Shown here one piece after another: positions 24,132 through 32,874 of a DNA stretch of 39,464 bases. Source of the stretch: an uncultured Mediterraneibacter sp. (GTDB taxonomy: Bacteria > Bacillota > Clostridia > Lachnospirales > Lachnospiraceae). Both the position numbers and the translations under genes were made by a program. The DNA lies in NCBI RefSeq assembly GCF_934309415.1, contig NZ_CAKRDI010000027.1, positions 1 to 39,464 of the forward strand. Direction: 5' to 3'. Below the pieces are notes generated by a model. That model was not told the origin of the DNA and ran no database searches. It saw nothing but the letters and a program-made list of their open reading frames with translations. Numbering within the stretch: the stretch's first letter is position 1; each line of letters begins with the position of its first letter.

Positions 24132-26695
24132 ACTTCATTCTCCTTTCCACGGAAATTTTCGAGCATCTCATCGAAGCTCATACCGGCAAGTTCCTGCTGT
24201 TCTTCCAGTTTGGCGTGAATAAATTCAACGATGATCAGGAAGACAGAAATTGTAATAATGGAGATGATCCACAGTACAAGGAACACGATCTTGGATTCCA
24301 GACTGAACATCAGAATCAGGAAGATCAGTGGAATGATAATAATCGCAAGGAATCCGTAGCGGATCATCCGTTTATAATTTTTCTCAAATGCCTGTGCTTT
24401 TGCTGCTGTGGAAAGCTGTAAATCCTCCTGGGAGAGGGATGCTTTCAGAAGCAGGGTAAGCTGGGTACTTCTGCTGACAGAGATTTCATGAGGTTCGCAG
24501 ATCATAAATTCTGTCTCGGCCAGTTTTTTGTCGAACAGATGATTTAGTCCGGCAAGCAGCGGGCGAAGTCCAAGTCCGATCAGAAGTGAGATCGGCACAT
24601 AGCAGAGAAGCAGGATCAGCAGGTCATTGCGGAAGATAGTTCCATACATACCGGCGATGGCCTCTCTCATAGCTCCAACTCCGTAAGTAAATGGAAGGAG
24701 CGGATGTACACGCTGGAAGAAGGCAGGTGTCATTTCCACCGGATAAGTTCCGGAAGAACCAGGAATCTGGAGGATTACAAGGATGACACATAATGCTTTT
24801 CCAATATGTTTAAATGTAAGAGAAAGTGCATAAATAATATTTACATATACAAAAGAACACACAACGCCGGTTAGGAGCATGGCACCCGGATGTACACACT
24901 GCACACCTGGCAGGAAGATGTCTCCGAGGCAGACGATGAATCCCTGGATCATTGCAAGAGTAACATACAGAAGCCAGCGTCCAAAATAGAAAGAGGCTGA
25001 ACTGTATCCACGCATGGATTCATCCCGGTCTACTTCCATTTTCAGAATGGCGATCAGTACGATACCGCCAACCCAGATGGCAAGGTTCGTATAGAACGGA
25101 GTCATGGAAGAACCATAGTTCTTTACCGGATAATAAGTCTCTGTTGTAATTTCCACAGGAGAAGACATGAATTCGGAAATTGTATCTTTGTCCAGTCCTT
25201 CCAGGGAGAGAAGTTTCTGATAAGTATCAGAACTTATAAGTGCATTCAGGTCAGCACGGATATTACCGAGTTTGTCACCAACAGATGAGAGTGCATCGCC
25301 TGTTCCATCCAGCGTATCACGGATATCGGACATACTTTTGTTCAGTTGTGTCAGGATACTCTCGAGCTGGTCTGCAGTTGCAGGTACGCCATTCAGGATT
25401 CCTGAGAGCTGTCCGGTCAGGGAAGAGAATGTATCCAGTGTTTTATTCAGATCCGGAAGAACATTCTGATCCAATGCGGAGCGCATGTCTTTGAGTCCGT
25501 TGATACTGTCTGCTGTAAGAGAAGCAATTTCCTGACGGGTTGATTCGGTAGTGGAAAGTGCATCTTTGATTCCCTGATTGCTTGAAATCAGACTGTTTAC
25601 CAGTTCCTGATCATCTGCATTTTTCTGTTCCAGTTCTACGATCGTAGCGTTCAGGTCAGAGATGGCAGCGCCAAGCAGATGAGAATCAATCTGTTCAGCA
25701 AGATCATCGGTCAGTTTCTGCATCTGGGCAAGAATTTCACCGTTGAGTGTGACAACGCGGTTGGCAGCGTCCAGTGCGGCACCGGCTTTGCCATTGATTG
25801 CTTCGGCTTTAGAGCCAAGCTGCGTCAGACCTGCGGAAACGGTATTATCTGCATCATTTAACACCTGTTCTCCATCGGAGATGGATTTGGAAAGTGCAGA
25901 AGACAGATCTCCGGCTGCATCGCGTGTATCCTGTAAAACAGAATCTGCATCACTCAGTGAAGCGGAACCGGATGCAGCAGCATCGTTCAGTGAATCAGCT
26001 GCTTTTTTCGCTTTTTTTACAAGTTTATCTGTGTTGTCTGAGGCAGAATCAAAACTTGAGAGCAGTTTTTCATACTGTGCAAGGTTTTCTTCTGCTTTTG
26101 TAAGTGTATCATTAATAGAAGAGTGGACGGAATCCACTTCACCGGAGATTTTTCCGATGGAATCTTTTAAAATCTCAGAAACAGATTCAGAAGCAATGGA
26201 TGAAAAGGTGCTGTTGATCTGTGTCTGGATTGTGCTTGCACCACTGTCGGTGATCTTGGGTGCAATTGCGTTGGCTTTTTCATTGATATAATAGCCAAGT
26301 TCCGGTGTCTCTACTTTCCCGGAGAGGATACTGAGCAGGGAGCTGCTGAAATCTTCAGGAATTACGATCGCTGCGTAGTATTTTCCGAATCTGACACCTT
26401 CGATCGCCTTTTTTTCGGAGGTGAAAGTCCAGCCAAGCTGATCATTTTCTTTTAGATTGTCAATAATCTGATTCCCTGCGTTGATCGTCAGATCATCGTG
26501 GGTGGCTTCCTGATCATTGTTTGCCACGGCGATTTTGATCCCGGATGTATTCGCATAAGGATCGATATTAGCCGCAATGTTAAACCATGCGTACAATGAG
26601 GGCAGGATGCAGACACCTGCCATGACAAGCATGGCTGCCGGACTCCGCAGAAGGCGTTTTAAGTCCCGGCGAAAGATTCGGAATGCATTTTTCAT
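24128..26695 (-). CDS. YhgE/Pip-family membrane protein (first of pair)
   Basis: An 855-residue paralogue of the next gene with the same plan: N-terminal helix with PSLYAWFNIAANIDPYANTS, a long coiled polar ectodomain (about 180-520), and a block of C-terminal membrane helices. It also has a unique C-terminal extension (about 745-855) with two more hydrophobic helices and a charged cytoplasmic tail ending GKENEV. AAAGGAGAA precedes ATG 26695. The two proteins may form a heteromeric complex, as the overlapping reading frames suggest. Transcription is probably controlled by the divergent TetR-type regulator through the palindromes at 26712 and 26803. Confidence 0.88.
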   Translation of the reverse strand: MKNAFRIFRRDLKRLLRSPAAMLVMAGVCILPSLYAWFNIAANIDPYANTSGIKIAVANNDQEATHDDLTINAGNQIIDNLKENDQLGWTFTSEKKAIEGVRFGKYYAAIVIPEDFSSSLLSILSGKVETPELGYYINEKANAIAPKITDSGASTIQTQINSTFSSIASESVSEILKDSIGKISGEVDSVHSSINDTLTKAEENLAQYEKLLSSFDSASDNTDKLVKKAKKAADSLNDAAASGSASLSDADSVLQDTRDAAGDLSSALSKSISDGEQVLNDADNTVSAGLTQLGSKAEAINGKAGAALDAANRVVTLNGEILAQMQKLTDDLAEQIDSHLLGAAISDLNATIVELEQKNADDQELVNSLISSNQGIKDALSTTESTRQEIASLTADSINGLKDMRSALDQNVLPDLNKTLDTFSSLTGQLSGILNGVPATADQLESILTQLNKSMSDIRDTLDGTGDALSSVGDKLGNIRADLNALISSDTYQKLLSLEGLDKDTISEFMSSPVEITTETYYPVKNYGSSMTPFYTNLAIWVGGIVLIAILKMEVDRDESMRGYSSASFYFGRWLLYVTLAMIQGFIVCLGDIFLPGVQCVHPGAMLLTGVVCSFVYVNIIYALSLTFKHIGKALCVILVILQIPGSSGTYPVEMTPAFFQRVHPLLPFTYGVGAMREAIAGMYGTIFRNDLLILLLCYVPISLLIGLGLRPLLAGLNHLFDKKLAETEFMICEPHEISVSRSTQLTLLLKASLSQEDLQLSTAAKAQAFEKNYKRMIRYGFLAIIIIPLIFLILMFSLESKIVFLVLWIISIITISVFLIIVEFIHAKLEEQQELAGMSFDEMLENFRGKENEV

Positions 26696-26711
26696 TGAAT
26701 GTTCTCCTTTT

Positions 26712-26816
26712 ATCTACTAATAGATATAATGTTGATTTTCTTGTCAAAAAGTATTATATTAATGTAGAAACTGAATTACAACCATTAATGCAAGTAAGAA
26801 ATGTCTAATAATAGAC
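26712..26816. promoter_or_regulatory. divergent promoter region with two TetR-type operators
   Basis: Two 14-bp palindromes share the same half-site: ATCTACTAATAGAT (26712-26725) and GTCTAATAATAGAC (26803-26816). Between them is a promoter for the regulator: TTGATT (26732-26737), 17-nt spacer, TATATT (26755-26760). On the minus strand a TTGACA (26742-26747) reads toward the YhgE pair, and its -10 region would overlap the first palindrome. This layout fits repression of both directions by the TetR-type protein. Confidence 0.6.
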
Positions 26817-26859
26817 GAAATGGAGAAAAATGTCTGATTAAGTGAGGAGGGGATCAAAA

Positions 26860-27480
26860 ATGCAGAAAAAAACAGATCGAAGAGTTCGAAAAACGAAGAG
26901 TCAGTTGAGAAAAGGGCTTGCACATCTTATGAAAGAAAAGAGTATCGGAGAGATTACTGTGAAAGAACTGGTGGATGAAGTAGACATTAACCGTTCTACG
27001 TTCTATCTTCATTATTCAGATATTCCGGGGCTTCTAAGTGAGATAGAAGATGAGATGATGGAGGAGATGCAACGGGCAATCCGCGAACATCCGATTCGTG
27101 ATCATTTGACAGAGGATGCAGAAGAATTGTCTACATTCTATTTTATACAGGATATCTTCCAGGTATTGGACCGAAACAGGGAACTGGGGTGTGCACTGAT
27201 CGGGCCTCATGGGGATATTGCGTTTATTCATAAGCTGGAGAATATTCTTGAGGAGAATTCCAAAGAGGTCCTGATGAAGCTGTTTCCGGAGAAGACAGGG
27301 GAAATGCAGTATTTCTATTCTTACTGTCTGAACGGATGTCTTGGATTTGTCAAGACATGGCTGGAGGATGAGTCGTTAAAGAGTCCGGAATATGCGGCAG
27401 ACATGGCGTATCGTATGGTTGTCAGTTCAGTTAAAGCATTTTACGAGACGAACGAAAAAAGAGAGGAAAATGAGAAATGA
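26860..27480 (+). CDS. TetR-family transcriptional regulator
   Basis: A 206-residue regulator with an N-terminal TetR helix-turn-helix (EITVKELVDEVDINRSTFYL, about 30-50) and a helical ligand/dimer domain. TetR proteins of this size next to YhgE/Pip genes are common in Clostridia and Lactobacillales. The start at 26860 follows GAGGAGGGG; the in-frame GTG at 26842 lies before that signal. The stop overlaps the symporter start by 4 nt (ATGA), so regulator and transporter are cotranscribed. Its likely sites are the twin palindromes in the upstream spacer. The ligand is unknown; a substrate of the symporter is one possibility. Confidence 0.9.
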   Translation: MQKKTDRRVRKTKSQLRKGLAHLMKEKSIGEITVKELVDEVDINRSTFYLHYSDIPGLLSEIEDEMMEEMQRAIREHPIRDHLTEDAEELSTFYFIQDIFQVLDRNRELGCALIGPHGDIAFIHKLENILEENSKEVLMKLFPEKTGEMQYFYSYCLNGCLGFVKTWLEDESLKSPEYAADMAYRMVVSSVKAFYETNEKREENEK

Positions 27481-28847
27481 AAAGAGAAAAATTCGGATCC
27501 CGTCTTGGTTTTATCCTGATCTCAGCAGGATGTGCCATCGGACTGGGAAACGTATGGCGCTTTCCGTATATTACCGGAAAGTACGGCGGGGCAGCATTCG
27601 TACTGATTTATTTGGTGTTCCTTCTGATTCTGGGACTGCCGATCATGGTCATGGAATTTTCAGTTGGACGTGCAAGCCAGTCCAGTATTGCCATGTCCTT
27701 TGACCGTCTGGAGCCACTGGGAACAAAATGGCACTGGTATAAATGGTTTGGAATTGCAGGAAATTATCTTCTGATGATGTTCTATACAACGATTGGTGGA
27801 TGGATTCTGTTGTATACGGCTAAGATGGCCGGCGGGGAATTTTCCGGTAAGAATGCAGAAGAGATTGCAGGCGTGTTCGGAGATCTGATGGGAAAACCGG
27901 TCACAATGACTATCTGTATGATGATTGTAGTAGCACTTTGCTTTGGGGTAGTCTGCATGGGACTTCAGAAAGGTGTAGAAGGAATCACAAAGAAGCTGAT
28001 GATTCTGTTATTTTTCTTAATGGTGATTCTTGCAGTTCGTTCTGTAACACTTCCGGGAGCCGGAGAGGGAATCAGATTCTATCTTCTTCCGGATTTCAAG
28101 AAGGCAGCAGAATCCGGACTGAAAGAAGTAATCTTTGCGGCTATGGGACAGTCGTTCTTCACACTGAGCCTTGGAATCGGCGCAATTGCGATTTTTGGAA
28201 GTTATATTGATAAATCCAGAAGACTGACAGGAGAAGCAATCTGTGTTACTGTTCTGGATACCTGTGTGGCACTGATTGCCGGAATGATCATCTTCCCGGC
28301 CTGTTTTGCATTCAATGTGCAGCCTGACAGTGGCCCGAGCCTGATCTTTATCACACTGCCGAATATTTTCAATTCCATGAGCGGCGGAAGAATCTGGGGA
28401 ACTATTTTCTTTCTGTGCATGCTCTTTGCAGCAGCTTCTACGATTATTGCTGTATTTGAGAATATTATTGCATTTGCAATGGATCTGACAAACTGTTCCA
28501 GAACAAAAGCAGTTGTGATCAACCTGATCGCAATCATCATTCTTTCACTTCCATGTATCCTGGGATTCAATATCTGGAGCGGATTCCAGCCGCTGGGAGC
28601 AGGAACCGGAGTTCTGGATCTGGAAGACTTTATAGTAAGTAACAACCTTCTCCCACTGGGAAGCCTGATCTATCTGTTGTTCTGTACAACACGTTACGGA
28701 TGGGGATGGAAAAACTTCTATAAGGAAGCAAATGAAGGAGAAGGAATCCGTTTCCCGAAATGGGCAAAAGTTTATGTATCCTATATCCTTCCACTGATCG
28801 TGCTGTTTATCTTTGTGCAGGGATACTGGAGTAAATTTACAGGATAA
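27477..28847 (+). CDS. sodium-dependent transporter, NSS (SNF) family
   Basis: A 456-residue polytopic membrane protein with about eleven to twelve helices. The first helix carries the neurotransmitter:sodium symporter signature (GFILISAGCAIGLGNVWRFP) followed by YGGAAF, where LeuT-type transporters place Na+ and substrate contacts. Bacterial relatives such as MhsT, LeuT and TnaT import amino acids with Na+. Substrate not assignable from sequence alone. Translation is coupled to the TetR gene by ATGA overlap, and GAGAGG is the ribosome site. A strong bidirectional terminator follows at 28921. Confidence 0.92.
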   Translation: MKREKFGSRLGFILISAGCAIGLGNVWRFPYITGKYGGAAFVLIYLVFLLILGLPIMVMEFSVGRASQSSIAMSFDRLEPLGTKWHWYKWFGIAGNYLLMMFYTTIGGWILLYTAKMAGGEFSGKNAEEIAGVFGDLMGKPVTMTICMMIVVALCFGVVCMGLQKGVEGITKKLMILLFFLMVILAVRSVTLPGAGEGIRFYLLPDFKKAAESGLKEVIFAAMGQSFFTLSLGIGAIAIFGSYIDKSRRLTGEAICVTVLDTCVALIAGMIIFPACFAFNVQPDSGPSLIFITLPNIFNSMSGGRIWGTIFFLCMLFAAASTIIAVFENIIAFAMDLTNCSRTKAVVINLIAIIILSLPCILGFNIWSGFQPLGAGTGVLDLEDFIVSNNLLPLGSLIYLLFCTTRYGWGWKNFYKEANEGEGIRFPKWAKVYVSYILPLIVLFIFVQGYWSKFTG

Positions 28848-28920
28848 TTCTGGAAAGTCGGTTATGAGCAAGTAGCGAAGCGGATTGCGAATATCCGCTT
28901 GACTCCGGAGAATACAGAAT

Positions 28921-28968
28921 AAAAAATGCAGCAGATATGAGTGAAATACTACATCTGCTGCATTTTTT
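28921..28968. terminator. bidirectional terminator between convergent genes
   Basis: A perfect 16-bp stem pairs 28921-28936 (AAAAAATGCAGCAGAT) with 28953-28968 (ATCTGCTGCATTTTTT). A-run and T-run on opposite arms let it work on both strands, for the NSS gene (plus) and the YczE-like gene (minus). A smaller hairpin, AAGCGGAT/ATCCGCTT, is at 28878-28900. Confidence 0.9.
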
Positions 28969-29012
28969 GTATGGATGGTTCAATAATAAAATTTCGGTTG
29001 AAAAGATCAGCT

Positions 29013-29032
29013 TATTTTTCAGACACACTCTA
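29013..29032 (-). repeat. solo end of the TAGAGTGTGTC element supplying a stop codon
   Basis: Read on the minus strand this is TAGAGTGTGTCTGAAAAATA, identical to the element's terminus. Its first three bases are the TAG stop of the YczE-like gene, just as at 21614 for the GNAT gene. No second end is found between here and the terminator. Confidence 0.65.
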
Positions 29033-29713
29033 ATCTGCTTCTGCCTCAGGACAGACATCGGAAGCGTTAAGTGGTTCTTTTCCGGCAATGAAGTCTTTCA
29101 GAAGTTTCTGGAAGACATTTACAAAAGATCCAACGAGAATGGAAGAGATAATGGTCCCCTCGCGGACACCGCGGAAAGTTCCAAACAGTACGAAAGAGGA
29201 AATAACAGCCAGAATCGTTAAAGTACTATCATAAGCAATTTTAATATTTCCAAATGGTTTCTTTGTGACATCAGAAAGTGCCTGTACGAAAGCATTTCCC
29301 GGGGTCATAACAAGGTTGGCACCAACTGCGAAGGTAATTCCCAGAGCCATTACGAGGCAGCCAAGAAGGAGCAGCAACAAAGAGTAGTAATAAGTTGCCG
29401 GTTTTACATTCTGGAAGATTCCCATAAATACATCGATCAATGCACTGAAGAAGAGCGTTACAGGAATCTGGAGAACCTGAATCTTTGGAAAGGATTTCTT
29501 CAGAAGAACCACCTGTCCGAAGAAGAAAAGCAGGTTAAATACAAAGGTCAGTGTACCAAATGACGGAGGAAGTCCAAGACTGAGTACAAATGGAAGGCTT
29601 GAGATTGGAGAAGTTCCAAGATAAGCTTTTGTGATCAGTGTGATTCCCAGTGCATTTAGTGTTGTGCCGACGAAGAAAAAGATAATTCGGCGTGTCAGAT
29701 TTTTTGTGTTCAT
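29030..29713 (-). CDS. YczE/YitT-like integral membrane protein
   Basis: A 227-residue membrane protein with about five to six hydrophobic helices. It opens with RRIIFFFVGTTLNALGITL and has the glycine-rich KAYLGTSPISSLPFVLS and GANLVMTPGNAFVQALS blocks seen in the YczE/YyaS/YitT group (often labelled DUF6198). Function is unknown for the family. The ribosome site is weak (GTGAG). The TAG stop is contributed by the end of a MITE-like element, so the C-terminus (EAEAD) may be altered relative to relatives. It is divergent from the nitrogenase-like operon across a spacer of about 830 bp, with no proof of a functional link. Confidence 0.82.
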   Translation of the reverse strand: MNTKNLTRRIIFFFVGTTLNALGITLITKAYLGTSPISSLPFVLSLGLPPSFGTLTFVFNLLFFFGQVVLLKKSFPKIQVLQIPVTLFFSALIDVFMGIFQNVKPATYYYSLLLLLLGCLVMALGITFAVGANLVMTPGNAFVQALSDVTKKPFGNIKIAYDSTLTILAVISSFVLFGTFRGVREGTIISSILVGSFVNVFQKLLKDFIAGKEPLNASDVCPEAEAD

Positions 29714-29904
29714 AATAATCTCACTTTCTTTTCTGATGAGTGGGTGAATACTGGATTGTTATAATTCATAATCCGGAAGCTGCATAGACAGAATAGCTGT
29801 TGATCACAAATCTGTAAACAGCAGTAGATTCTGTACACATGTTTCATTCTTGTGCGGCAGATGGATTCGTAATTCGGGTAATGCAGGCCGCTGTACTGTG
29901 AAAA

Positions 29905-30050
29905 CCTAAAAAAAATTTAGATAATTTTACAGGTGATTAAGAATATGTGTTGGATATATGGTAGAATATTAACAAAAAAATGTCAATAGGAAAAAGTAAA
30001 ATAACGATAATAAACAAAAATCTAAAAATTTTTTAGGTTAATTTCTAAAA
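29905..30050. promoter_or_regulatory. AT-rich palindromes with a TTAGGTTA word
   Basis: CCTAAAAAAAATTTAG (29905-29920) and CTAAAAATTTTTTAGG (30022-30037) are near inverted copies. The second runs on to form TTTTTTAG, 8 nt, CTAAAAAA (about 30029-30050). The TTAGGTTAAT word recalls DtxR/MntR-type metal regulator boxes. They lie between the YczE-like gene and the promoter of the nitrogenase-like genes. Metal control is a guess from motif resemblance only. Confidence 0.35.
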
Positions 30051-30077
30051 AAGAATCGTAATATTACATAAAATGCA

Positions 30078-30107
30078 TTGACCTTATGAAAGATGATAAG
30101 TTATAAT
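30078..30107 (+). promoter_or_regulatory. candidate promoter of the nitrogenase-like operon
   Basis: TTGACC (30078-30083), an 18-nt spacer and a consensus TATAAT (30102-30107) form the best promoter in this spacer. It would give a leader of about 435 nt before the NifH-like ATG. That leader would contain a half-site of the GTTACTGTT family (GTGAACAGTAAC, 30162-30173), a MITE-like copy and a possible RNA structure. Confidence 0.5.
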
Positions 30108-30206
30108 CAATAACAGATGGCTCAGACGAAGTGACAGATATGTTGCCGGCCACGAGATGTCGTGAACAGTAACACAGATTTCTATTCGAATGCGCAGATA
30201 CATTCC

Positions 30207-30291
30207 AGAGTATGTCTGAAAAATCATTCCTGCAATCTACATGCCCTACTTTACGGTATATTTTGCAGAAAGCATTTTTAAGACACACTCT
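30207..30291. mobile_element. MITE-like element, complete short copy
   Basis: An 85-bp element with ends AGAGTATGTCTGAAAAATCA and, on the other strand, AGAGTGTGTCTTAAAAATGC. Its reverse complement matches the 21614-21777 copy almost base for base outside that copy's 77-nt internal extra segment. It lies within the leader of the nitrogenase-like operon. Confidence 0.75.
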
Positions 30292-30370
30292 GATTCATAC
30301 AGATAAATAAAGCAGACTCTGACGGCAAGGAAGATCCGAGCGGGAAAAGTAACAGCAGGCGTTTTGAAAT

Positions 30371-30479
30371 AAAAAGGCTCTTTTTCCGTTGGCGGGGATA
30401 TGAGAATTCAGTTTTCTGATGTGTGACACAGTATGGAGAAGTGAATGTTCAGACCTGTTTTTCGGGAAAGAGTCTTTTT
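30371..30479 (+). ncRNA. possible structured leader upstream of the NifH-like gene
   Basis: AAAAAGGCTCTTTTTCC (30371-30387) can pair with GGGAAAGAGTCTTTTT (30464-30479): 13 contiguous pairs including one G-U, then a bulge and more pairs. The helix closes a domain of about 75 nt that contains a small TGTG-TGA-CACA hairpin. The 3' arm ends in a CTTTTT run, as in a terminator or attenuator, about 70 nt before the ATG. It matches no riboswitch class that I recognise. Without alignments this is only a candidate cis-regulatory RNA. Confidence 0.35.
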
Positions 30480-30547
30480 AAGTTTCTGATAGAAATAATA
30501 GAAGTAACGAGAAAAGAGCAAACGACAGTGGACATAAGGAGAAAAAG

Positions 30548-31315
30548 ATGTTAAAAGTAGCAGTTTATGGAAAAGGCGGAATTGGAAAATCAACGATTAC
30601 ATCAAATCTGGCGGCGGCATTTGCGGCGATGGGAAAACGGGTGATCCAGATTGGATGTGATCCGAAAGCAGATTCTACGATTAATCTTTTGGGAGGTGTT
30701 CCGCTTCGTCCGGTCATGAATTATATGCGGGAGGAAGATGAAGAACCGGAAAAACTGGAAGAGATAGCGAAAGAAGGATATGGAGGGATCCTCTGTATCG
30801 AGACAGGCGGACCGACACCGGGACTGGGATGCGCTGGACGTGGAATTATCGCAACATTTCAGTTACTGGAAGATTTGAAATTGTTTGAGACATATCAGCC
30901 GGATGTAGTGCTCTATGACGTATTGGGGGATGTAGTCTGTGGAGGATTTGCGGCACCAATCCGGGAAGGATATGCAGAGAAAGTGCTGATCGTGACTTCC
31001 GGGGAGAAGATGGCGCTTTATGCGGCAAATAATATTTCTAAAGCCGTTCGAAACTTTGAGGACCGCAGTTACGCGAGAATCTTTGGCCTGGTGTTAAACC
31101 ACCGGAATGTGGAGAATGAGACAGAGAAAGTACAGGCTTTTTCAGAAGAAAGTCAGATCCCGATCGTAGGAGAGATTCCGCGCAGCGATGAGATCATCCG
31201 CTGGGAAGATCAGGGAAAGACCGTGATCGAAGGCGATAAAAATTCAGAGATCAGTCAGAAATTCTTTAATCTTGCCCAGTGCCTGCTGGATGGGAGACAG
31301 AAGAGAACTGAATGA
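30548..31315 (+). CDS. NifH-like ATPase (nitrogenase iron-protein homologue)
   Basis: A 255-residue P-loop reductase, somewhat shorter than true NifH. It has GKGGIGKST (9-17), [11 protein letters not shown], and the two cysteines that hold the inter-subunit [4Fe-4S] cluster: Cys95 in PGLGCAGRG and Cys131 in GDVVCGGFA. The switch II-like [11 protein letters not shown] is intact, so ATP-driven electron transfer to a partner is expected. It is the first gene of a run with two NifD/NifK-like components, so the partner is probably encoded by the next two genes. True N2 fixation is unlikely because no nifB, nifE or nifN is present. GGAGAAAAAG precedes the start. Confidence 0.93.
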   Translation: MLKVAVYGKGGIGKSTITSNLAAAFAAMGKRVIQIGCDPKADSTINLLGGVPLRPVMNYMREEDEEPEKLEEIAKEGYGGILCIETGGPTPGLGCAGRGIIATFQLLEDLKLFETYQPDVVLYDVLGDVVCGGFAAPIREGYAEKVLIVTSGEKMALYAANNISKAVRNFEDRSYARIFGLVLNHRNVENETEKVQAFSEESQIPIVGEIPRSDEIIRWEDQGKTVIEGDKNSEISQKFFNLAQCLLDGRQKRTE

Positions 31316-31330
31316 AACAGGGAGCAATTA

Positions 31331-31363
31331 GTTACTGTTCATAGGTAATCTGCAAACAGTAAC
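31331..31363. repeat. short GTTACTGTT...AACAGTAAC palindromic repeat
   Basis: A 33-nt copy with perfect 9-bp arms GTTACTGTT and AACAGTAAC around ATAGGTAATCTGCAA-like centre sequence. It sits in the 89-nt spacer between the NifH-like and first NifD/K-like genes, where a stem-loop could protect or separate the upstream message. Confidence 0.7.
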
Positions 31364-31404
31364 AGCAATTATACATCGTAGAAAATAAAAAGGAGTACAT
31401 AAAT

Positions 31405-32874
31405 ATGGGGCAGGAAGCTTATTATTGTACAGCAAAGGAACTGGTGGAGCGTGGGAGAGAGAATCTTCCGATGCAGTTCCGGTCAGGGGCGCATCTGATC
31501 TACAGTTCTCCGGCAACACTTGCGTTTAATTCTCCGGGAGCGGAAGGATTCGGAGTTAAGCGTGCAGGACTTGCCGTACCGGATTCGATCATGTTGATCG
31601 TAGCACCGGGATGTTGTGGAAGAAATACGTCTATGATCAGTTCTATGAGAGAATACAATCATCGGTTCTTCTATTTAATGATGGATGAGACAGACATTGT
31701 GACAGGAAGACATTTAAAAAAAATTCCGAAAGCAGTGGAAGAAATCTGTGATGCATGTGAAAAGAAACCATCCGTTGTGATGATCTGCATCACCTGTGTG
31801 GATGCGCTTCTGGGAACAGATATGGAGCGTGTCTGTAAAAAAGCAGAGGAACGTGTCGGTCTTCCGGTTCGTCCCTGCTATATGTATGCTCTTACAAGAG
31901 AAGGAAGAAAACCGCCGATGGTTCACGTAAGGCAGTCGTTATATTCTCTGCTTGAGCCGGCAAAGAAAAAAGGAAATGTGGTGAATCTGCTGGGATTTTT
32001 TGCGCCGCTTGTGGATGACTGTGAACTGTATGATCTGCTGCATCAGGCAGGCGTGAAGACAATCCATGAAATCTCACGCTGTAAGAATTATGCAGAGTAT
32101 CAGACCATGTCGGAGGCAAATTTTAATCTGGTATTGCATCAGGAGGCAAGGTTTGCTGCGGAGGATTTTAACGACCGTCTGAGCATTCCGTTTATTGAAT
32201 TGAGAAGACTGTATCAGACAGATAAGATCGCGAATCAGTATCAGGCTTTGGGAGCAGCACTGGGAGTGAAATTCGAGGACGAAATCTATCGGGAAGAGGC
32301 TGGAAAAGCTCTGGAAAAGTTCCGTGAAGTCTGTCCGGATCCGGTTTTTGCAATCGGAGAATGCATGAACGGGGATCCACTGGAACTGTCTTTGGCGCTT
32401 TTGAAATATGGATTTCAGGTGGCTGAGATTTATGCTACGATCACAGCGGAAAATTTTGTGTATTTGAAGCAGATTGAGAAGCTGAGTCCTGATACGAAAG
32501 TATTTTCGAACATGGAACCGACCATGCTGTACTATGATGAAGAAAAGAGTGGCGTTACTTTGACGATAGGAAAAGATGCGGGATATTATCATCAGAATTG
32601 TCCGAATCTGTTATGGAATGAGGATCGACAACCTTATGGATATGCAGGCGTGAGACGATTGTTTGAAGCACTACGTCAGGTTGTGTCAGGTGAGCAGGTG
32701 CTGACAGGAAGTCAGATTCAACTTGGAAAACAGCTGGTATCAGAAGTCAAAGTTGCAGAAATTCATGGACAGTCGACTGACCGTTTTGAAGCAGATTGCA
32801 TCATATCAGAAAGAAACAGGCAGGAAGCTAATAAAGAAAAGAAAGAACAGGAGGCGAAGTCATGCGTGGATTAA
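31405..32874 (+). CDS. nitrogenase component 1-like protein, NifD-type
   Basis: A 489-residue member of the nitrogenase component 1 / oxidoreductase superfamily. Recognisable parts are the VAPGCCGRNTS motif (Cys70, Cys71), the ICITCVDALLGTD segment (Cys128, Cys131) that corresponds to the T-C-x-x-x-x-GDD cysteine loop of NifD/BchN, and a C-terminal NEDRQPYGYAGVRRLFEALR typical of the third Rossmann domain. The position of the first P-cluster cysteine of NifD reads FNSPGAEG here, so cluster ligation must differ. The C-terminal ~35 residues are charged low complexity. The ribosome site is AAAGGAG. It overlaps the next gene by 13 nt. Substrate unknown; it is not a canonical nitrogenase. Confidence 0.85.
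   Translation: MGQEAYYCTAKELVERGRENLPMQFRSGAHLIYSSPATLAFNSPGAEGFGVKRAGLAVPDSIMLIVAPGCCGRNTSMISSMREYNHRFFYLMMDETDIVTGRHLKKIPKAVEEICDACEKKPSVVMICITCVDALLGTDMERVCKKAEERVGLPVRPCYMYALTREGRKPPMVHVRQSLYSLLEPAKKKGNVVNLLGFFAPLVDDCELYDLLHQAGVKTIHEISRCKNYAEYQTMSEANFNLVLHQEARFAAEDFNDRLSIPFIELRRLYQTDKIANQYQALGAALGVKFEDEIYREEAGKALEKFREVCPDPVFAIGECMNGDPLELSLALLKYGFQVAEIYATITAENFVYLKQIEKLSPDTKVFSNMEPTMLYYDEEKSGVTLTIGKDAGYYHQNCPNLLWNEDRQPYGYAGVRRLFEALRQVVSGEQVLTGSQIQLGKQLVSEVKVAEIHGQSTDRFEADCIISERNRQEANKEKKEQEAKSCVD

Noticed and set aside
30300..30547. Known riboswitch such as the Moco, cobalamin or NiCo class ahead of the NifH-like gene
   Set aside because: None of the conserved cores I know for these classes is visible; only a closing helix is supported, so it was kept as an unassigned candidate.
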